Shown: positions 55,132-64,000, numbered from the stretch's first letter. The stretch: 64,000 nucleotides of DNA from Halorussus caseinilyticus (GCF_029338395.1 NZ_CP119813.1:1-64000); one strand, 5' to 3'. Notes: generated by a model from the letters alone, not told the origin. A program made the numbers and translations.

Positions 55132-55415
55132 TGAGTAGTGTCGTCACCTGCTTCGTCTTCATATTTAACTGGTAGCTCCTTGGTCAACTCATCTTGAGAA
55201 CTACAGCTTTGCTGAAACCCTCTACTGCTGATAGAATGGAATTGCCTATGCGCAATAATAGAGGAACGATGTTTCACGTCGGGAATCAATCTAATCAGGG
55301 ACTGTCAGGAACGGCGTGCTGAATATAGAGGGTGAGTTCAGCAAGACCGAGAAGGCAACTCGTAGCATGGAATTGTCCGCCAATGTTTATTTTCCTTGGT
55401 CATCTTACAATCACT

Positions 55416-55670
55416 ATGGAGCCCTCCGACAAACTCAGCGAAGAAAAAATTCGTGCCATCGTGCGCGACGAACTTATCAGCACAAGTCGCACACTGATTG
55501 GAACCGTCTTCTGGACGATTCTCTCTGTGTTCGCCTTTCTCGTCGGTCTCCAATCTTTCCAGCTTGCACTGTATACTCCGTCGCTGGTTGCATCAGTGGG
55601 ATTTGGTTTGGTGGGGGCATTTGTTGTCGTCGCAAGTCTATATCTTCTCTATCTCCTCCACTGGGAGTAG
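55416..55670 (+). CDS. Small membrane protein
   Basis: 84 residues from ATG 55416. A charged start (MEPSDKLSEEKIRAIVRDEL) precedes two hydrophobic helices (LIGTVFWTILSVFAFLVGL and GFGLVGAFVVVASLYLLYLL). The charged amphipathic start followed by a helical pair is common in small haloarchaeal membrane proteins. No neighbour suggests a role. Confidence 0.65.
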   Translation: MEPSDKLSEEKIRAIVRDELISTSRTLIGTVFWTILSVFAFLVGLQSFQLALYTPSLVASVGFGLVGAFVVVASLYLLYLLHWE

Positions 55671-55758
55671 CGAGATTCGTTTGAGACAACCGCTCCGATT
55701 CTCGAATTACTGGCCTTGTTGAAACCCTTGTTGACAAACATGGCTGGTGAGTAGCTGG

Positions 55759-55928
55759 AGGAAGATGGATGCTCTCCCGAAGTCACGACTCCTTCGATTC
55801 GTTGAACGAAATACGGTGCGTTTGTCCGATCAAAACGCTGGTGGAAGCAATTTCGGAAGCTCACCATTGGCTGTCTCATCCACAACATCGACCGACCACT
55901 CAAACCAGTCAATACTGGACACGAGTTC
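55759..55928 (+). mobile_element. Transposase C-terminal remnant
   Basis: The plus frame reads TKYGAFVRSKRWWKQFRKLT followed by IGCLIHNIDRP, the typical end of an ISH transposase (RWWKQFREL then HNIDRAL). An in-frame TGA stands upstream at about 55803 (SIR-stop-TKYG). Around it lie TGTTGAAACCCTTG (55716-55729) and, near 56276, CTGTTGAGGGTTTCAACAG, which could be terminal repeat remnants. No complete element. Confidence 0.5.
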
Positions 55929-56004
55929 AGCTGAATCAGACATTTGGATTCGGAAATATCAGGAGTGCTTTTAACTGGAGGCCGTGACTTGTCTTCTCGC
56001 ACAG

Positions 56005-56196
56005 ATGTTGGAGAACAAATTCGTTCGCGCCGGTGTCTTCTTCGTAGTGGCGTTTGGTGTCCCTGTTCTGTTGGCCCTGTTCACGGGCGGAAATTTCGAT
56101 CGGGGCATCGAAATCGGTGTGGTAATGGGAATCATTTTCGCGGTGATGAGCCAGTTCTTCGAACCAAAGGACGGTTCGATAATCGATGAGCAGTAG
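56005..56196 (+). CDS. Very small membrane protein
   Basis: 63 residues from ATG 56005 (an upstream in-frame start at 55984 is possible). ENKFVRAGVFFVVAFGVPVL and IEIGVVMGIIFAVMSQFF are the two helices. Unknown function. Lies close to the transposase remnant. 56197-56477 is non-coding apart from the repeat named in the transposase entry. Confidence 0.55.
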   Translation: MLENKFVRAGVFFVVAFGVPVLLALFTGGNFDRGIEIGVVMGIIFAVMSQFFEPKDGSIIDEQ

Positions 56197-56477
56197 CTAC
56201 CGTCGGATCTGAGCGCAGACGACAGTGACGGATACCCAACTTGAGTGCAACACGGCCACTGAAACCTATCATCTGTTGAGGGTTTCAACAGAGCCGAATT
56301 ACTGTTGTTGGGAAGCGGCAGACTTGCGCCTTGTATCTTGCACGGCTCCGAGAACGTCTACCGTATCTAGTAAGACTCACAGCGGTATCTACGCACCACG
56401 AACTGCTCACGTCACCTACTGCCAGACCTGAAGGGTTTCGTCAGAGCCAGAACCGCGAATCAGGGGAACGAGCGCCT

Positions 56478-57407
56478 TCACACAGCGAGTTCGTTCAATG
56501 TATCTCGGTGAGTGCGGATGGTCACCGTCGAGACATTCGCGGCCCGTGCGACGTCTGATTGGACCATCAAGCGGCCTGCGTCACGTCCCGCTTTGTATAC
56601 ACATGCGGCGGCGAATCCTGTCGGATCAACGCCTGAAACGGCACCTGCTGATTCTGCCTGTTCTGCTAACTGCCGGGCACGATTCCTAATTCGGTCGGGA
56701 ATATTGAGTTCGGAGGTTAACTGAGGAATGAATCCACTCGGCCTCACAGGTTGGGTTGGAAGGCCGAGTTCCGTATTCAGCGTCTGATATGCAGTCCTCA
56801 CTCGGGCTTGCTCGACACGAGCTGGCTCAGTAATGTCATCGAGTGGTCGCGAGAGGCCGTTACACCGACATGCACCGTGGACGCTCGCTGCCGCCATCGC
56901 CTCGATTGACTGCCCCCGAAGCAGGTCTTCATTCTGGGCGCTCCGGAAGAGCTGGCATGCTTGGTCACGAATCGTCTCGGCGAGGTCGAGCGCGCTACTG
57001 ATTCGGCGGACCTCCCCGAGACCATGTGCGAGGTTGCGCTCGGCCTTTGACTGGAAGCGCCCGCGGGACTGTTCTCGGCGAAGCCGACCGAGTTGTCGGC
57101 GTTTCCGACCAGAGAGTCTGTTTCCGTTCGCGTCGGTCCCGCGCCCGATTTCGGTCGAGAGGCCGCGGTCGTGACGAGTGGCCGTCAGCGGCGCACCCGT
57201 ACGCTCTCGGTTCTGCTCGCCGTCACTGAACGACCGCCATTCCGGCCCGTGGTCGATACGTTCGTCTTCGAGAACGAGTCCACACTCCTCACAGACGGTC
57301 TCTGCGACGTTCGTGGCCACCCGTCCGTCACACTCCGGGCATTGATTCGTTGTGTCGTTCTGTACGTCCTCGTCGAACGCCGTCTCGTAGATCTCGCTCG
57401 TTGCCAT
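56478..57407 (-). CDS. tfb: Transcription initiation factor TFB
   Basis: 309 residues from ATG 57407, 41 bases after a hairpin. Zinc ribbon CPECDGRVATNVAETVCEEC near residue 20, B-finger region (DHGPEWRSFS, then RTGAPLTATRHDRGLSTEIG), and two cyclin folds (ALDLAETIRDQACQLF and LNIPDRIRNRARQLAEQAES, with a final HTH VARAANVSTVTIRTHRDTLN). TFB recruits RNA polymerase to TATA promoters. An extra plasmid-type TFB may direct a particular gene set. Intact. Confidence 0.92.
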   Translation of the reverse strand: MATSEIYETAFDEDVQNDTTNQCPECDGRVATNVAETVCEECGLVLEDERIDHGPEWRSFSDGEQNRERTGAPLTATRHDRGLSTEIGRGTDANGNRLSGRKRRQLGRLRREQSRGRFQSKAERNLAHGLGEVRRISSALDLAETIRDQACQLFRSAQNEDLLRGQSIEAMAAASVHGACRCNGLSRPLDDITEPARVEQARVRTAYQTLNTELGLPTQPVRPSGFIPQLTSELNIPDRIRNRARQLAEQAESAGAVSGVDPTGFAAACVYKAGRDAGRLMVQSDVARAANVSTVTIRTHRDTLNELAV

Positions 57408-57447
57408 GATACTCACGAGGGTCTCGGTGAATCGGTCTCTCGAAGAG

Positions 57448-57466
57448 GCCCTCACCAATCGAGGGC
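57448..57466 (-). promoter_or_regulatory. 5' leader hairpin, tfb
   Basis: GCCCTC (57448-57453) pairs with GAGGGC (57461-57466), followed on the plus strand by AAAATAAA; 41 bases before the tfb start. Confidence 0.6.
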
Positions 57467-57618
57467 AAAATAAACACGTCGCGGTGGGGCAACGGCAGAA
57501 TTGCTGTGGCGAAAGCCCGGACGCGAACGGCCCGTCGGCCGTGAGCGGCCCGGACCGTGGAGGTGGTGGGAGGTGGCGGTGACCGTACCACACCAGCAAA
57601 AAAGGGGCCGTGTTCGGG

Positions 57619-58515
57619 CTATTCCCACCAGCGACCGCGCTCAGGGAACTGGATGGTCGTCCACCCGGTCACAGCGAGGGAGACGCGTCCTTCGTACCAG
57701 TTTCGGGCCGCTCCGCGAATGGTCACCTGCTCGCCTTCCTCCATCCACGGCGCTCGCGAGTTTTTCCAGACCGTGACTCGGGTTCGCCCGCTTTCGTCCG
57801 TAATGAGTCCGACTTGCGCGATACTCGGATGCGATGGCTCCCACAACGTCTCGACATGCCCGGATATGCTCACCTCCTTCCGATTGACCTCCTCGAGCTT
57901 GCCGATTGGAATCACCTGTCCCGGCGCTGTCTGCAATTCTTCGTGGACGCCGACGACTGCACTCATCATGCTCGCTCCTTCGACCATGCGCTCGGCCAAT
58001 CGCCGACTGATCGCCGCTCTCGTCCACCCATTCAACTTCTCGCTCAATCGCTTCGCCTGCTCGTTCACGCTCGCTAGCTCGTCTTGCGATAGCTCCTCGC
58101 GTGGGTCCGGACGCTCCGGATCCGCCATCGGGGTCACGCTCGCCGCCCGCTTCTGGAACTCTCGACGCCGCTCCTTGCTCCGTTTCGCCGCGATGTCTCG
58201 CGCCCGCTCTGCCCGGCCATCCTGCCGACTGACTTCGGCCCGGACGCTAATGCGATCCAGTTCGGCCTCCCGCGCCCGAATGCGCTCCTCTTGTTCGAGG
58301 GTCGCACCCTGAATCCGCTCCTTGCTCGTCTCCTTGATTCCGTCCGGGTGGTTCGCATCCACCTTCGCTTGGATCTCCTGCTCGACCGTCGCTCTGAGTT
58401 CGGGCGTCTCCTTGACGACCTCGAAGCCATCCGCATCGACTGCTCGCTCGTCCGCCTGTTTGAGTGCCTGTTCATCGACCGAAACGACCTTGCCGCTTGC
58501 GTTGTTACTAGACAT
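57619..58515 (-). CDS. OB-fold DNA-binding protein with helical N-terminus
   Basis: 298 residues. The first 150 are charged helix with coiled-coil character (RARDIAAKRSKERRREFQKR). The C-terminal part is an OB fold (VIPIGKLEEVNRKEVSISGH, then GLITDESGRTRVTVWKNSRA), like the ssDNA-binding proteins annotated on haloarchaeal plasmids. It ends PERGRWWE. It is 103 bases downstream of... the tfb hairpin region and on the same strand, so possibly linked in function. Single-stranded DNA is the expected ligand. Confidence 0.78.
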   Translation of the reverse strand: MSSNNASGKVVSVDEQALKQADERAVDADGFEVVKETPELRATVEQEIQAKVDANHPDGIKETSKERIQGATLEQEERIRAREAELDRISVRAEVSRQDGRAERARDIAAKRSKERRREFQKRAASVTPMADPERPDPREELSQDELASVNEQAKRLSEKLNGWTRAAISRRLAERMVEGASMMSAVVGVHEELQTAPGQVIPIGKLEEVNRKEVSISGHVETLWEPSHPSIAQVGLITDESGRTRVTVWKNSRAPWMEEGEQVTIRGAARNWYEGRVSLAVTGWTTIQFPERGRWWE

Positions 58516-59605
58516 TGGAACTCACAGGTTCCTGAAGGCGCTCACGCGCCCGACACCGCGATGCTACTACATCGCGGATTTCCTCGACAACCACAACCAA
58601 CAGACCCATCTGCGCTCTCGCTCGCGCCTTCGCGCGCCCCCTTGGGGCGCGAGCGAGAGCGCACTAGAGAAGGTAAAACATCCAGCACCGCGCGCCGTCT
58701 CGGCCGCCGCGAGCGTCCAGCGGAGTATGCGTCGCGGGGTGAGCACCTACGACGCACAACCCCCGGCGGATACCCGCTGGCGTCGAGACCAGATTCACTT
58801 TAGCCCGGCAGTCCGCCCGCTACTGCAGGCAGACCGCCCGGACTGGTCGGTCGCGAGCGACGCGGCGGTCTCGTGAGCGAAGCGAACGAGACGTCGGTGA
58901 GCTTGCTCACCGGAAGCCGGAAAGCGGCGAGCGGGGCGGGCCGTTGCGAGTCACTTGTCTTGTCGGCCATATCGCTCGGCGAGTCAACCACTGTCCTGGT
59001 GGACTCAGAAAGGGCGAGGTCGTCTCGGTCATCCCCCGACCCTACAAGCACCACAGGTACGAGGAGCGCAGTCGTGGTCGCGGGATGCCGAGCGGTCAAG
59101 GGCTTTCAGTGAACGGGTCTTGTTGGCCACTAGCCATAGCTGCTCTGGTGTAACTGACGAAGCTTCCTACACAGTAGCGTTTTTATATAAGAGTAAAGAT
59201 GAAGAACCCGGTGTACGGAGTGGATAAATAATGAGTAATATAGAAGAAGACTATTGCTGTCTTGGACAACAACCGTTATTTCTACTCTAATACAAGAACA
59301 TATTTAAACTACAAGTAATATGGTTAGTTTCCTATTAAGCCGGGTTGAAATGGTCAATCATAGTCCCAATGCCACCGGTAATTGGTCGGAGTACACTGGA
59401 GTCGATTGAAATCGACGCGCGGTACCGGGTTCTGTCGGTGAGGACCGACTTTCGCCGACCGAAGCGTCCGAATTCGGTTTATGACTAGTAACTCCATGTC
59501 CTACTTGGCCAGGTTAGTTAGTGGATCGGTAGCGAGGTAGTCAGTGCGGTTAGTATCCTGACGTAACCGGGATCGGTATGAGCATAGTGGCCGGAAGTCT
59601 CCAAC
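58516..59605. other. Gene-poor stretch
   Basis: A GC hairpin (GCGCCCC at 58634-58640, GGGGCGC at 58644-58650) lies 120 bases before the OB-fold gene. 58670-59150 is GC-rich with open frames on both strands but none with convincing protein character. 59160-59340 is A/T-rich. The palindrome GTCGATTGAAATCGAC (about 59401) is isolated. I see no gene. Confidence 0.4.
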
Positions 59606-60943
59606 CTATTTTTTTGATGGTTGTACGACCTTGCCGAGTGAGCGGACCAACTGTACTCCGTTCTCGTAGTCGGTGGTGACCCGGTACCCCTCCTGGTCCT
59701 GTTTGACCACCCCCACGCTGGGGTGAGCAAGAAGTTGGAGGGCGGACCGAATTTCCTCCGTGGTCGGGATGTCGTTCGAGTCCTCCATTCCCACGACGAT
59801 CCACCGGACATCCTCGGCCGTTTCCACGGAGCCGTCGGCGCGTTCAAGCGCTCGGATGATTGAGAGGAGAGTCTCTCCGGCAGCGATTCGGTCCTGGATG
59901 GACTCGTCGAGAATATCAAGTCTATCGTCTTGGAAGGCTCCGGTGCGTGTCAGGAGTGCTAAGATCTCCTCGGGTGGAACGGCATATTGGTCGCGACGGT
60001 CGAGGAGTTTGACGAGGTCATCAACCGCGATGGTAGTTAGATCAGTCGTCTCGGCATTGTCGATGACCTTCGGGGCGAATCCCGGTGCGACCACAATGGC
60101 GTGGTCAGCACCACGCTGGCGTCGGTGCTTGTCTACATTGGTGACTTCGAGGGAGTTGACTCGCCCGTTGCTCCGGGCCTTCACTTCAACGACGATATGT
60201 TCCGGAGAGTTGATCTCCACGTCGGTGTCACCACCGCCCTCAATCCAATCGGCGCTACACCCTAGCCGGGAGAAAGCTTTCGCGACAAGCTTCTCGAACT
60301 CCTCATGTGCATCACCATCTGTGCTGGCCGTCCGGAGTTGGTCGGCGAGGTCGGGGGTTGGTTCGTTGTCTTCATCGTCAACAGAGTGGACACGCTCGCC
60401 AGCATCAGTTAGATTGGCGATGGCGGTCTCAACTGACTCTTCTCCGGAGAGTTGGTCGAGTCGCTTGTCGGCGACCCGAGTAAATCCCTGGGGACGGTAG
60501 GTCTCGTCGTAGTCGACGAGCTCGTTGAACTCCTCGATGTCGACGTCGACCTCCTCAATATCGGTGAGGAAGGTCATGTATTCCCAAGGGCTCTGGTCAT
60601 CCCACCGTCCGTGGTCGACGCTCTCCTTCCAGAGGTACTCAGCGAGGTCGGGGTCATGTCGCAGTTGGAGGACTTGTCCCCTGGCGACAAACCCGCCATC
60701 GTGGTAGACGAGCGCGATATCGTTGCGCTCGACGTTTTGCCACGTCCCGTCTACTGAGGTTCCCCAGACGTGAACGAGATCGTCGTCTGATGTCGTCCGA
60801 AACAGTTCGAGGTCGTCTTCATCGAGGTAGTACTCGATGTCATCAATCGGGTGTCCGTTTCGGATGAATTGTCTGTAGTCCTCAAACGCGTCATCACGAC
60901 CAGCAGGGAGGATCACGATTCCAGTCATCTCTTGGCTGGACAT
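59606..60943 (-). CDS. EVE/PUA-like sensor fused to Mrr-like PD-(D/E)XK nuclease
   Basis: 445 residues from ATG 60943. The first 130 (DLVHVWGTSVDGTWQNVERN, then DIALVYHDGGFVARGQVLQL) look like an EVE/PUA-type domain, the kind that reads modified bases. The middle has an Mrr-like nuclease: EEFEKLVAKAFSRLG, then IEGGGDTDVEINSPEHIVVE followed by VKARS, catalytic Asp and E-x-K, with HRRQRGADHAIVVAPGF after it. The C-terminal 150 are helical with a winged-helix look. It diverges from the methyltransferase gene at 61.5 kb. A modification-dependent (type IV-like) or companion restriction enzyme is likely; specificity unknown. Confidence 0.78.
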   Translation of the reverse strand: MSSQEMTGIVILPAGRDDAFEDYRQFIRNGHPIDDIEYYLDEDDLELFRTTSDDDLVHVWGTSVDGTWQNVERNDIALVYHDGGFVARGQVLQLRHDPDLAEYLWKESVDHGRWDDQSPWEYMTFLTDIEEVDVDIEEFNELVDYDETYRPQGFTRVADKRLDQLSGEESVETAIANLTDAGERVHSVDDEDNEPTPDLADQLRTASTDGDAHEEFEKLVAKAFSRLGCSADWIEGGGDTDVEINSPEHIVVEVKARSNGRVNSLEVTNVDKHRRQRGADHAIVVAPGFAPKVIDNAETTDLTTIAVDDLVKLLDRRDQYAVPPEEILALLTRTGAFQDDRLDILDESIQDRIAAGETLLSIIRALERADGSVETAEDVRWIVVGMEDSNDIPTTEEIRSALQLLAHPSVGVVKQDQEGYRVTTDYENGVQLVRSLGKVVQPSKK

Positions 60944-61229
60944 AGTTGATGAGATACAAATATATTCGCACACGAAAGAAGGACAATGTCGCAGTCGTAA
61001 TGGCACACCTCGTCTTTAGGTTGTCAATAAGTTCGCTTACGCGACGGTCGTTCTGAAGCTGCTCGATGGCGTGTACACGTTGAAGAGATAGCCAGGAGTT
61101 TGTCGAACTAAAATCAATCTGGAACTCATAATATTCTAATCCCAATACCTCCCTATCTTCTTGACGATTCGATAACGGCTAGATTATCGAATGAGCCAGG
61201 CCAGGATCGGAGCCACGCCCCACCGCGAT

Positions 61230-61475
61230 TCCGACCTCTTCTCGGGGGACTACTCGGCGAGCGCGTCGACGAACTCGACGCTTAGGACTGTGATGAAGAA
61301 GTCCGAACCGTTCTCCAAGAGCTCCAACACATCTGGGAGCTCAAAGGCGATCTCGTCGATTCCTACAGAGAAGACGAACTACTCGGTGAAGTGTTGAATT
61401 CCGCTACTGCGAAGTCACAAACGACAAACGGTCGTCTAGATGGGCCCACTCGTCGCGACACTACACATTAAACTC
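61230..61475 (+). pseudogene. Short coding-like remnant before the methyltransferase
   Basis: The plus frame GLLGERVDELDA, a TAG, then DCDEEVRTVLQELQHIWELK and VDSYREDELLGEVLNSATAK looks like a small acidic helical protein with a premature stop, with no good start codon. Perhaps a former regulator of the module, but the assignment is uncertain. Confidence 0.35.
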
Positions 61476-61496
61476 GCTCGCGACACTACACATTAA
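61453..61496 (+). repeat. 19-base direct repeat in the methyltransferase promoter
   Basis: TCGCGACACTACACATTAA occurs at 61453-61471 and again at 61478-61496, period 25 bases, ending 25 bases before the ATG at 61522. A tandem operator or a duplicated promoter is possible. Confidence 0.75.
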
Positions 61497-61521
61497 TAAG
61501 GGGGCGGCTGGATGTCCGCAT

Positions 61522-64000
61522 ATGGATATCCAGCAGATTACCGCGGCCGACGTCGCGGGCTGGACCTCGCTCGAGGATATCTCTACGTCTCTCCAGAAGC
61601 GGGGTCTCGTCCCCCGTGAGGATCTCGGCGAGGACGACGAGTTAGTGATGGAACTAGACGACGATCAGTTCGTCTCCATCATCGAAGCCGGACCGACGCA
61701 GGACGCGAAGTCGTTCACGAACCGAATGACCTACCGCCGGCACACGAACCTCGTCTCGACCAACGAGTTCGAGGAGTTCACCTTCATTTCGCGGCGGCGT
61801 TCATTCGGGGAAGCTGGCCGGATCTCCTATCAGCAGTTCTCATTCGATCGGAGTGCCTTTGAAGATGGTGGGAGTCGCTTCTCGGTGCTCGACAAACTCA
61901 ACGAGATCGAGTACGGCGACGGGCAGTCAGTCCAAGCGCTATACGACACCCGAGAAGTCGTCAAGGAATTTTACACCAAGTTCGAGTCGCTGCGGACGGA
62001 CCTGGTGACGGAAGTTGCGAGGATCCCTGACGACCGCGGTGACGCGAAACAGCGCTACGTGCAAGTACTGATGGACCGTCTCATCTTCTTGTATTTCATC
62101 CAGAAAAAGAACCTCCTCGACTTCAACACGGACTACCTCCTCGAGAAGCACTCGGAGTACGTCGACGAGGGGGAGGACGTGTACGAAGAGTTTTTCGACC
62201 CGCTTTTCTTCGAGGTGTTGGCGGAGAACAAGAAGGCCGAAGGATTCGGCACGGTGCCGTACCTCAACGGTGGGTTGTTCTCAACGACGCCTGTCGAGGA
62301 AGAGTTCCCGGAGGTGAAACTCGGCGAGACTACAGAAGAGACAAACGAACTATTCGGTGAGATTCTAGAGTTCCTCGACGGCTGGAACTGGCACGTCGAC
62401 GAACGGCTCGACATTGTCGAACCGAAGAACATCTCGCCAGAGATCCTCGGCCACATCTTTGAGCAGACTGTCAACCAAAAGGAGATGGGGGCGTACTACA
62501 CGCCTGCAGAGATCACCGACTACATGGCTCGGGAGACGATTCATCCGTATCTCCTTGACCAATTGAACGAGGACGTTGGGACGTCCTACGAGTCTATTGA
62601 CGAGCTGTTCGGACTGGCCAGCGAAACTGATGGTGCAGCAGATGTGGCGCTCGCTGATGGTGGCGCCGTCGCACAAATCGGGGCAGTGGATTCGATCCAG
62701 CGAGAGCACGTCGAGACGCTGTATTTCGAGCATCTCCAGGAAGGGCGTGTCATCGACCCCGCGGTCGGGAGTGGGGCGTTCCTTCTTGCGGCCCAGGACG
62801 TGCTCTTAGACGTCTATCTGAGCTGTTTGGAGTACTTCGAAGCGCTGCCGGCGTTCGAGCGCACGCCTGCCATCGAAGAGGCGCTAGAGGAGGTGGAACA
62901 CTCTGGGAGCAAGACGCTGTACGCCAAGCGGGAGATCATCCTCAACAACCTGTACGGGGTGGATATCGATGACGGGGCCGTTGAGATCTGCAAGCTCCGG
63001 TTGTGGTTGTCGATGGTCGCCGACATTGAAAACGATCCCGATGAAGTCGAGCCACTGCCAAACATCGACTTCAACATCCGCCAAGGGAACTCGCTGATCG
63101 GGTATATCGATAAGCTTCCGTCGGCCTCAGATGGGGCGACCACCTTCGGCGACTTCTCCGTCCAGAAGAAGTTCCAGCAGGTGATCGAGGCGGTTCACAA
63201 GCATCGGGCGGCGACGACGAGTTCCGACGCGGCGAACTGGCGACGGATCGCTGAAGAGCGAATGAGTAAGTATCGAACGGATCTCGACGAGGACCTCGCG
63301 CAGCGGTTGCGGGACGCTGGGATGGAAGAAATGGACGCCGAGACGCTACAGGAATTCGACTCCTTCCACTGGATCGTCGAGTTCGCCGAAGTAATGGACG
63401 ACGGTGGATTCGACGTGGTGATTGGGAATCCGCCGTGGGAGGTTCTGAGTCCGAATCGCAGTGACTTCTTTTCGAAGTACGACGAGCGCTTCCGAACGTA
63501 CAACGCCGACCGAAAAGACGAGGTGGAGGAAGAGCTGCTCGCCGACGAGTCGATCAAATCCGGGTGGGAAGAGTACCAGCGCGGGATGGAACAGCGAGCA
63601 GAGTACTTTAACACCGCACCGGACTACAGTCTGCAGTCCCCATCAGTCAACGGGCGGCACGTAGCCAGTGAGAATGACCTCTCGGCGTTGTTCTTAGAGC
63701 GGACGTTCGGGTTGGTATCGGCGTCCGGGTGGACGAGCCTAATCCTACCCGGCTTCGTGTTTACAGGTGCTATTGCAAAGGATTTGCGTCAGCATCTGCT
63801 TGATGAGACGACGCTCCAGACGACCATCGGGTTCGAGAACAAGGGCATATTCGGTCAAATTGATGACCGGTACCGCTTTGGGATCCTCACCTTCAAGAAC
63901 AGCGGTGAGACTGAGGGGGTAAACGGCGTTTTCGCACAAACCTCAACCGATATCCTCCAGACAATAGAGGAGGATGCAGCCTATATCCCGCGACGTGTCC
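61522..64000 (+). CDS. Eco57I-class adenine methyltransferase/restriction protein, 3' end outside
   Basis: The ATG at 61522 opens 826 codons to the window edge. An N-terminal part (DIQQITAADVAGWTSLEDIS and FTFISRRRSFGEAGRISYQQ) is followed by the target GAYYTPAEITDYMARETI, the SAM motif VIDPAVGSGAFLLAAQDV, VDIDDGAVEICKLRLW, and the catalytic GNPPWE. These define an N6-adenine methyltransferase of the type found in IIG/IIL enzymes and in PglX of BREX. Fusion with a nuclease cannot be judged because the C-terminus and neighbours are missing. It pairs divergently with the Mrr-like gene. No frameshift seen. Confidence 0.88.
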   Translation, partial: MDIQQITAADVAGWTSLEDISTSLQKRGLVPREDLGEDDELVMELDDDQFVSIIEAGPTQDAKSFTNRMTYRRHTNLVSTNEFEEFTFISRRRSFGEAGRISYQQFSFDRSAFEDGGSRFSVLDKLNEIEYGDGQSVQALYDTREVVKEFYTKFESLRTDLVTEVARIPDDRGDAKQRYVQVLMDRLIFLYFIQKKNLLDFNTDYLLEKHSEYVDEGEDVYEEFFDPLFFEVLAENKKAEGFGTVPYLNGGLFSTTPVEEEFPEVKLGETTEETNELFGEILEFLDGWNWHVDERLDIVEPKNISPEILGHIFEQTVNQKEMGAYYTPAEITDYMARETIHPYLLDQLNEDVGTSYESIDELFGLASETDGAADVALADGGAVAQIGAVDSIQREHVETLYFEHLQEGRVIDPAVGSGAFLLAAQDVLLDVYLSCLEYFEALPAFERTPAIEEALEEVEHSGSKTLYAKREIILNNLYGVDIDDGAVEICKLRLWLSMVADIENDPDEVEPLPNIDFNIRQGNSLIGYIDKLPSASDGATTFGDFSVQKKFQQVIEAVHKHRAATTSSDAANWRRIAEERMSKYRTDLDEDLAQRLRDAGMEEMDAETLQEFDSFHWIVEFAEVMDDGGFDVVIGNPPWEVLSPNRSDFFSKYDERFRTYNADRKDEVEEELLADESIKSGWEEYQRGMEQRAEYFNTAPDYSLQSPSVNGRHVASENDLSALFLERTFGLVSASGWTSLILPGFVFTGAIAKDLRQHLLDETTLQTTIGFENKGIFGQIDDRYRFGILTFKNSGETEGVNGVFAQTSTDILQTIEEDAAYIPRRV

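Noticed and set aside
36228-57466. Leader hairpins as intrinsic terminators
   Set aside because: In the direction of the flanking genes the T-run precedes the stem, and on the opposite strand the stem is followed by A, so neither reading gives a stem followed by U.
58800-59153. Open frames of 60-100 codons on both strands
   Set aside because: No start context, and serine/arginine/proline-rich composition on both strands; nothing favours either as a gene.
1-64000. tRNA or rRNA genes
   Set aside because: I saw no cloverleaf with the conserved T-loop sequence and no rRNA segment; a covariance search would be needed to exclude a tRNA remnant near the integrases.

Overview
The window comes from a haloarchaeon (class Halobacteria). 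The proteins are strongly acidic with GC-rich third codon positions, exported proteins carry twin-arginine signals and lipoboxes, leaderless TATA promoters are common, and the replication and transcription factors are archaeal (two Orc1/Cdc6 proteins, a TFB). Two Orc-linked origin regions, a ParA partition locus, many toxin-antitoxin-like pairs and several mobile-element relics point to a megaplasmid or secondary replicon, or an integrated one, rather than core chromosome.

Layout. 0-7.7 kb is a decayed accessory zone: two related, both frameshifted, tyrosine integrases share a duplicated promoter region and enclose a broken FilR1-type regulator, two broken Tat-exported proteins and an intact Tat lipoprotein. 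7.7-26 kb is a DNA-processing island: a Hel308/Ski2-type helicase (minus), then AddB-like and AddA-like helicase-nucleases and a HEXXH metallopeptidase-like protein (plus), converging on a three-gene minus-strand operon that encodes a YhaO/Mre11-like phosphoesterase, a YhaN/Rad50-like coiled-coil ATPase and a long prokaryotic Argonaute whose catalytic aspartates look replaced. This is the best candidate in the window for an undescribed system. 27-33.3 kb holds a PIN toxin pair, a split PQQ-repeat lipoprotein, a ParA locus with iterons, and a first origin (broken orc1 flanked by ORB-like repeats). 33.7-41.2 kb holds MNT/HEPN, VapBC and RHH-MNT pairs, an ArdC-like antirestriction relic and a run of small plasmid proteins that share a 5' leader hairpin. 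41.4-48 kb holds an MBL-fold protein, secreted proteins and an AbiE-like pair. 48.2-50 kb is a second, intact origin (orc1 plus inverted repeats and an AT-rich segment). 50-55 kb has two paralogous two-gene HTH/HxH modules. 56-58.5 kb has a TFB and an OB-fold protein. 59.6-64 kb is a restriction module: an EVE/PUA-like plus Mrr-like nuclease, divergent from an Eco57I-class methyltransferase that runs off the end.

Apparent 1-nt frameshifts break most long genes before about 37.3 kb (I count about twenty), whereas the Argonaute operon and nearly everything after 37.3 kb is open. Decay and sequencing indels cannot be separated from the sequence alone. Two repeat families are not explained by the genes: five copies of an inverted repeat TTAACCAACA-N22-TGTTGGTTAA (N18 in one) at module boundaries, and at least eight GC hairpins, each followed on the plus strand by an A-run, just upstream of minus-strand start codons. 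Functions given for unfamiliar families are inference from visible motifs and context.
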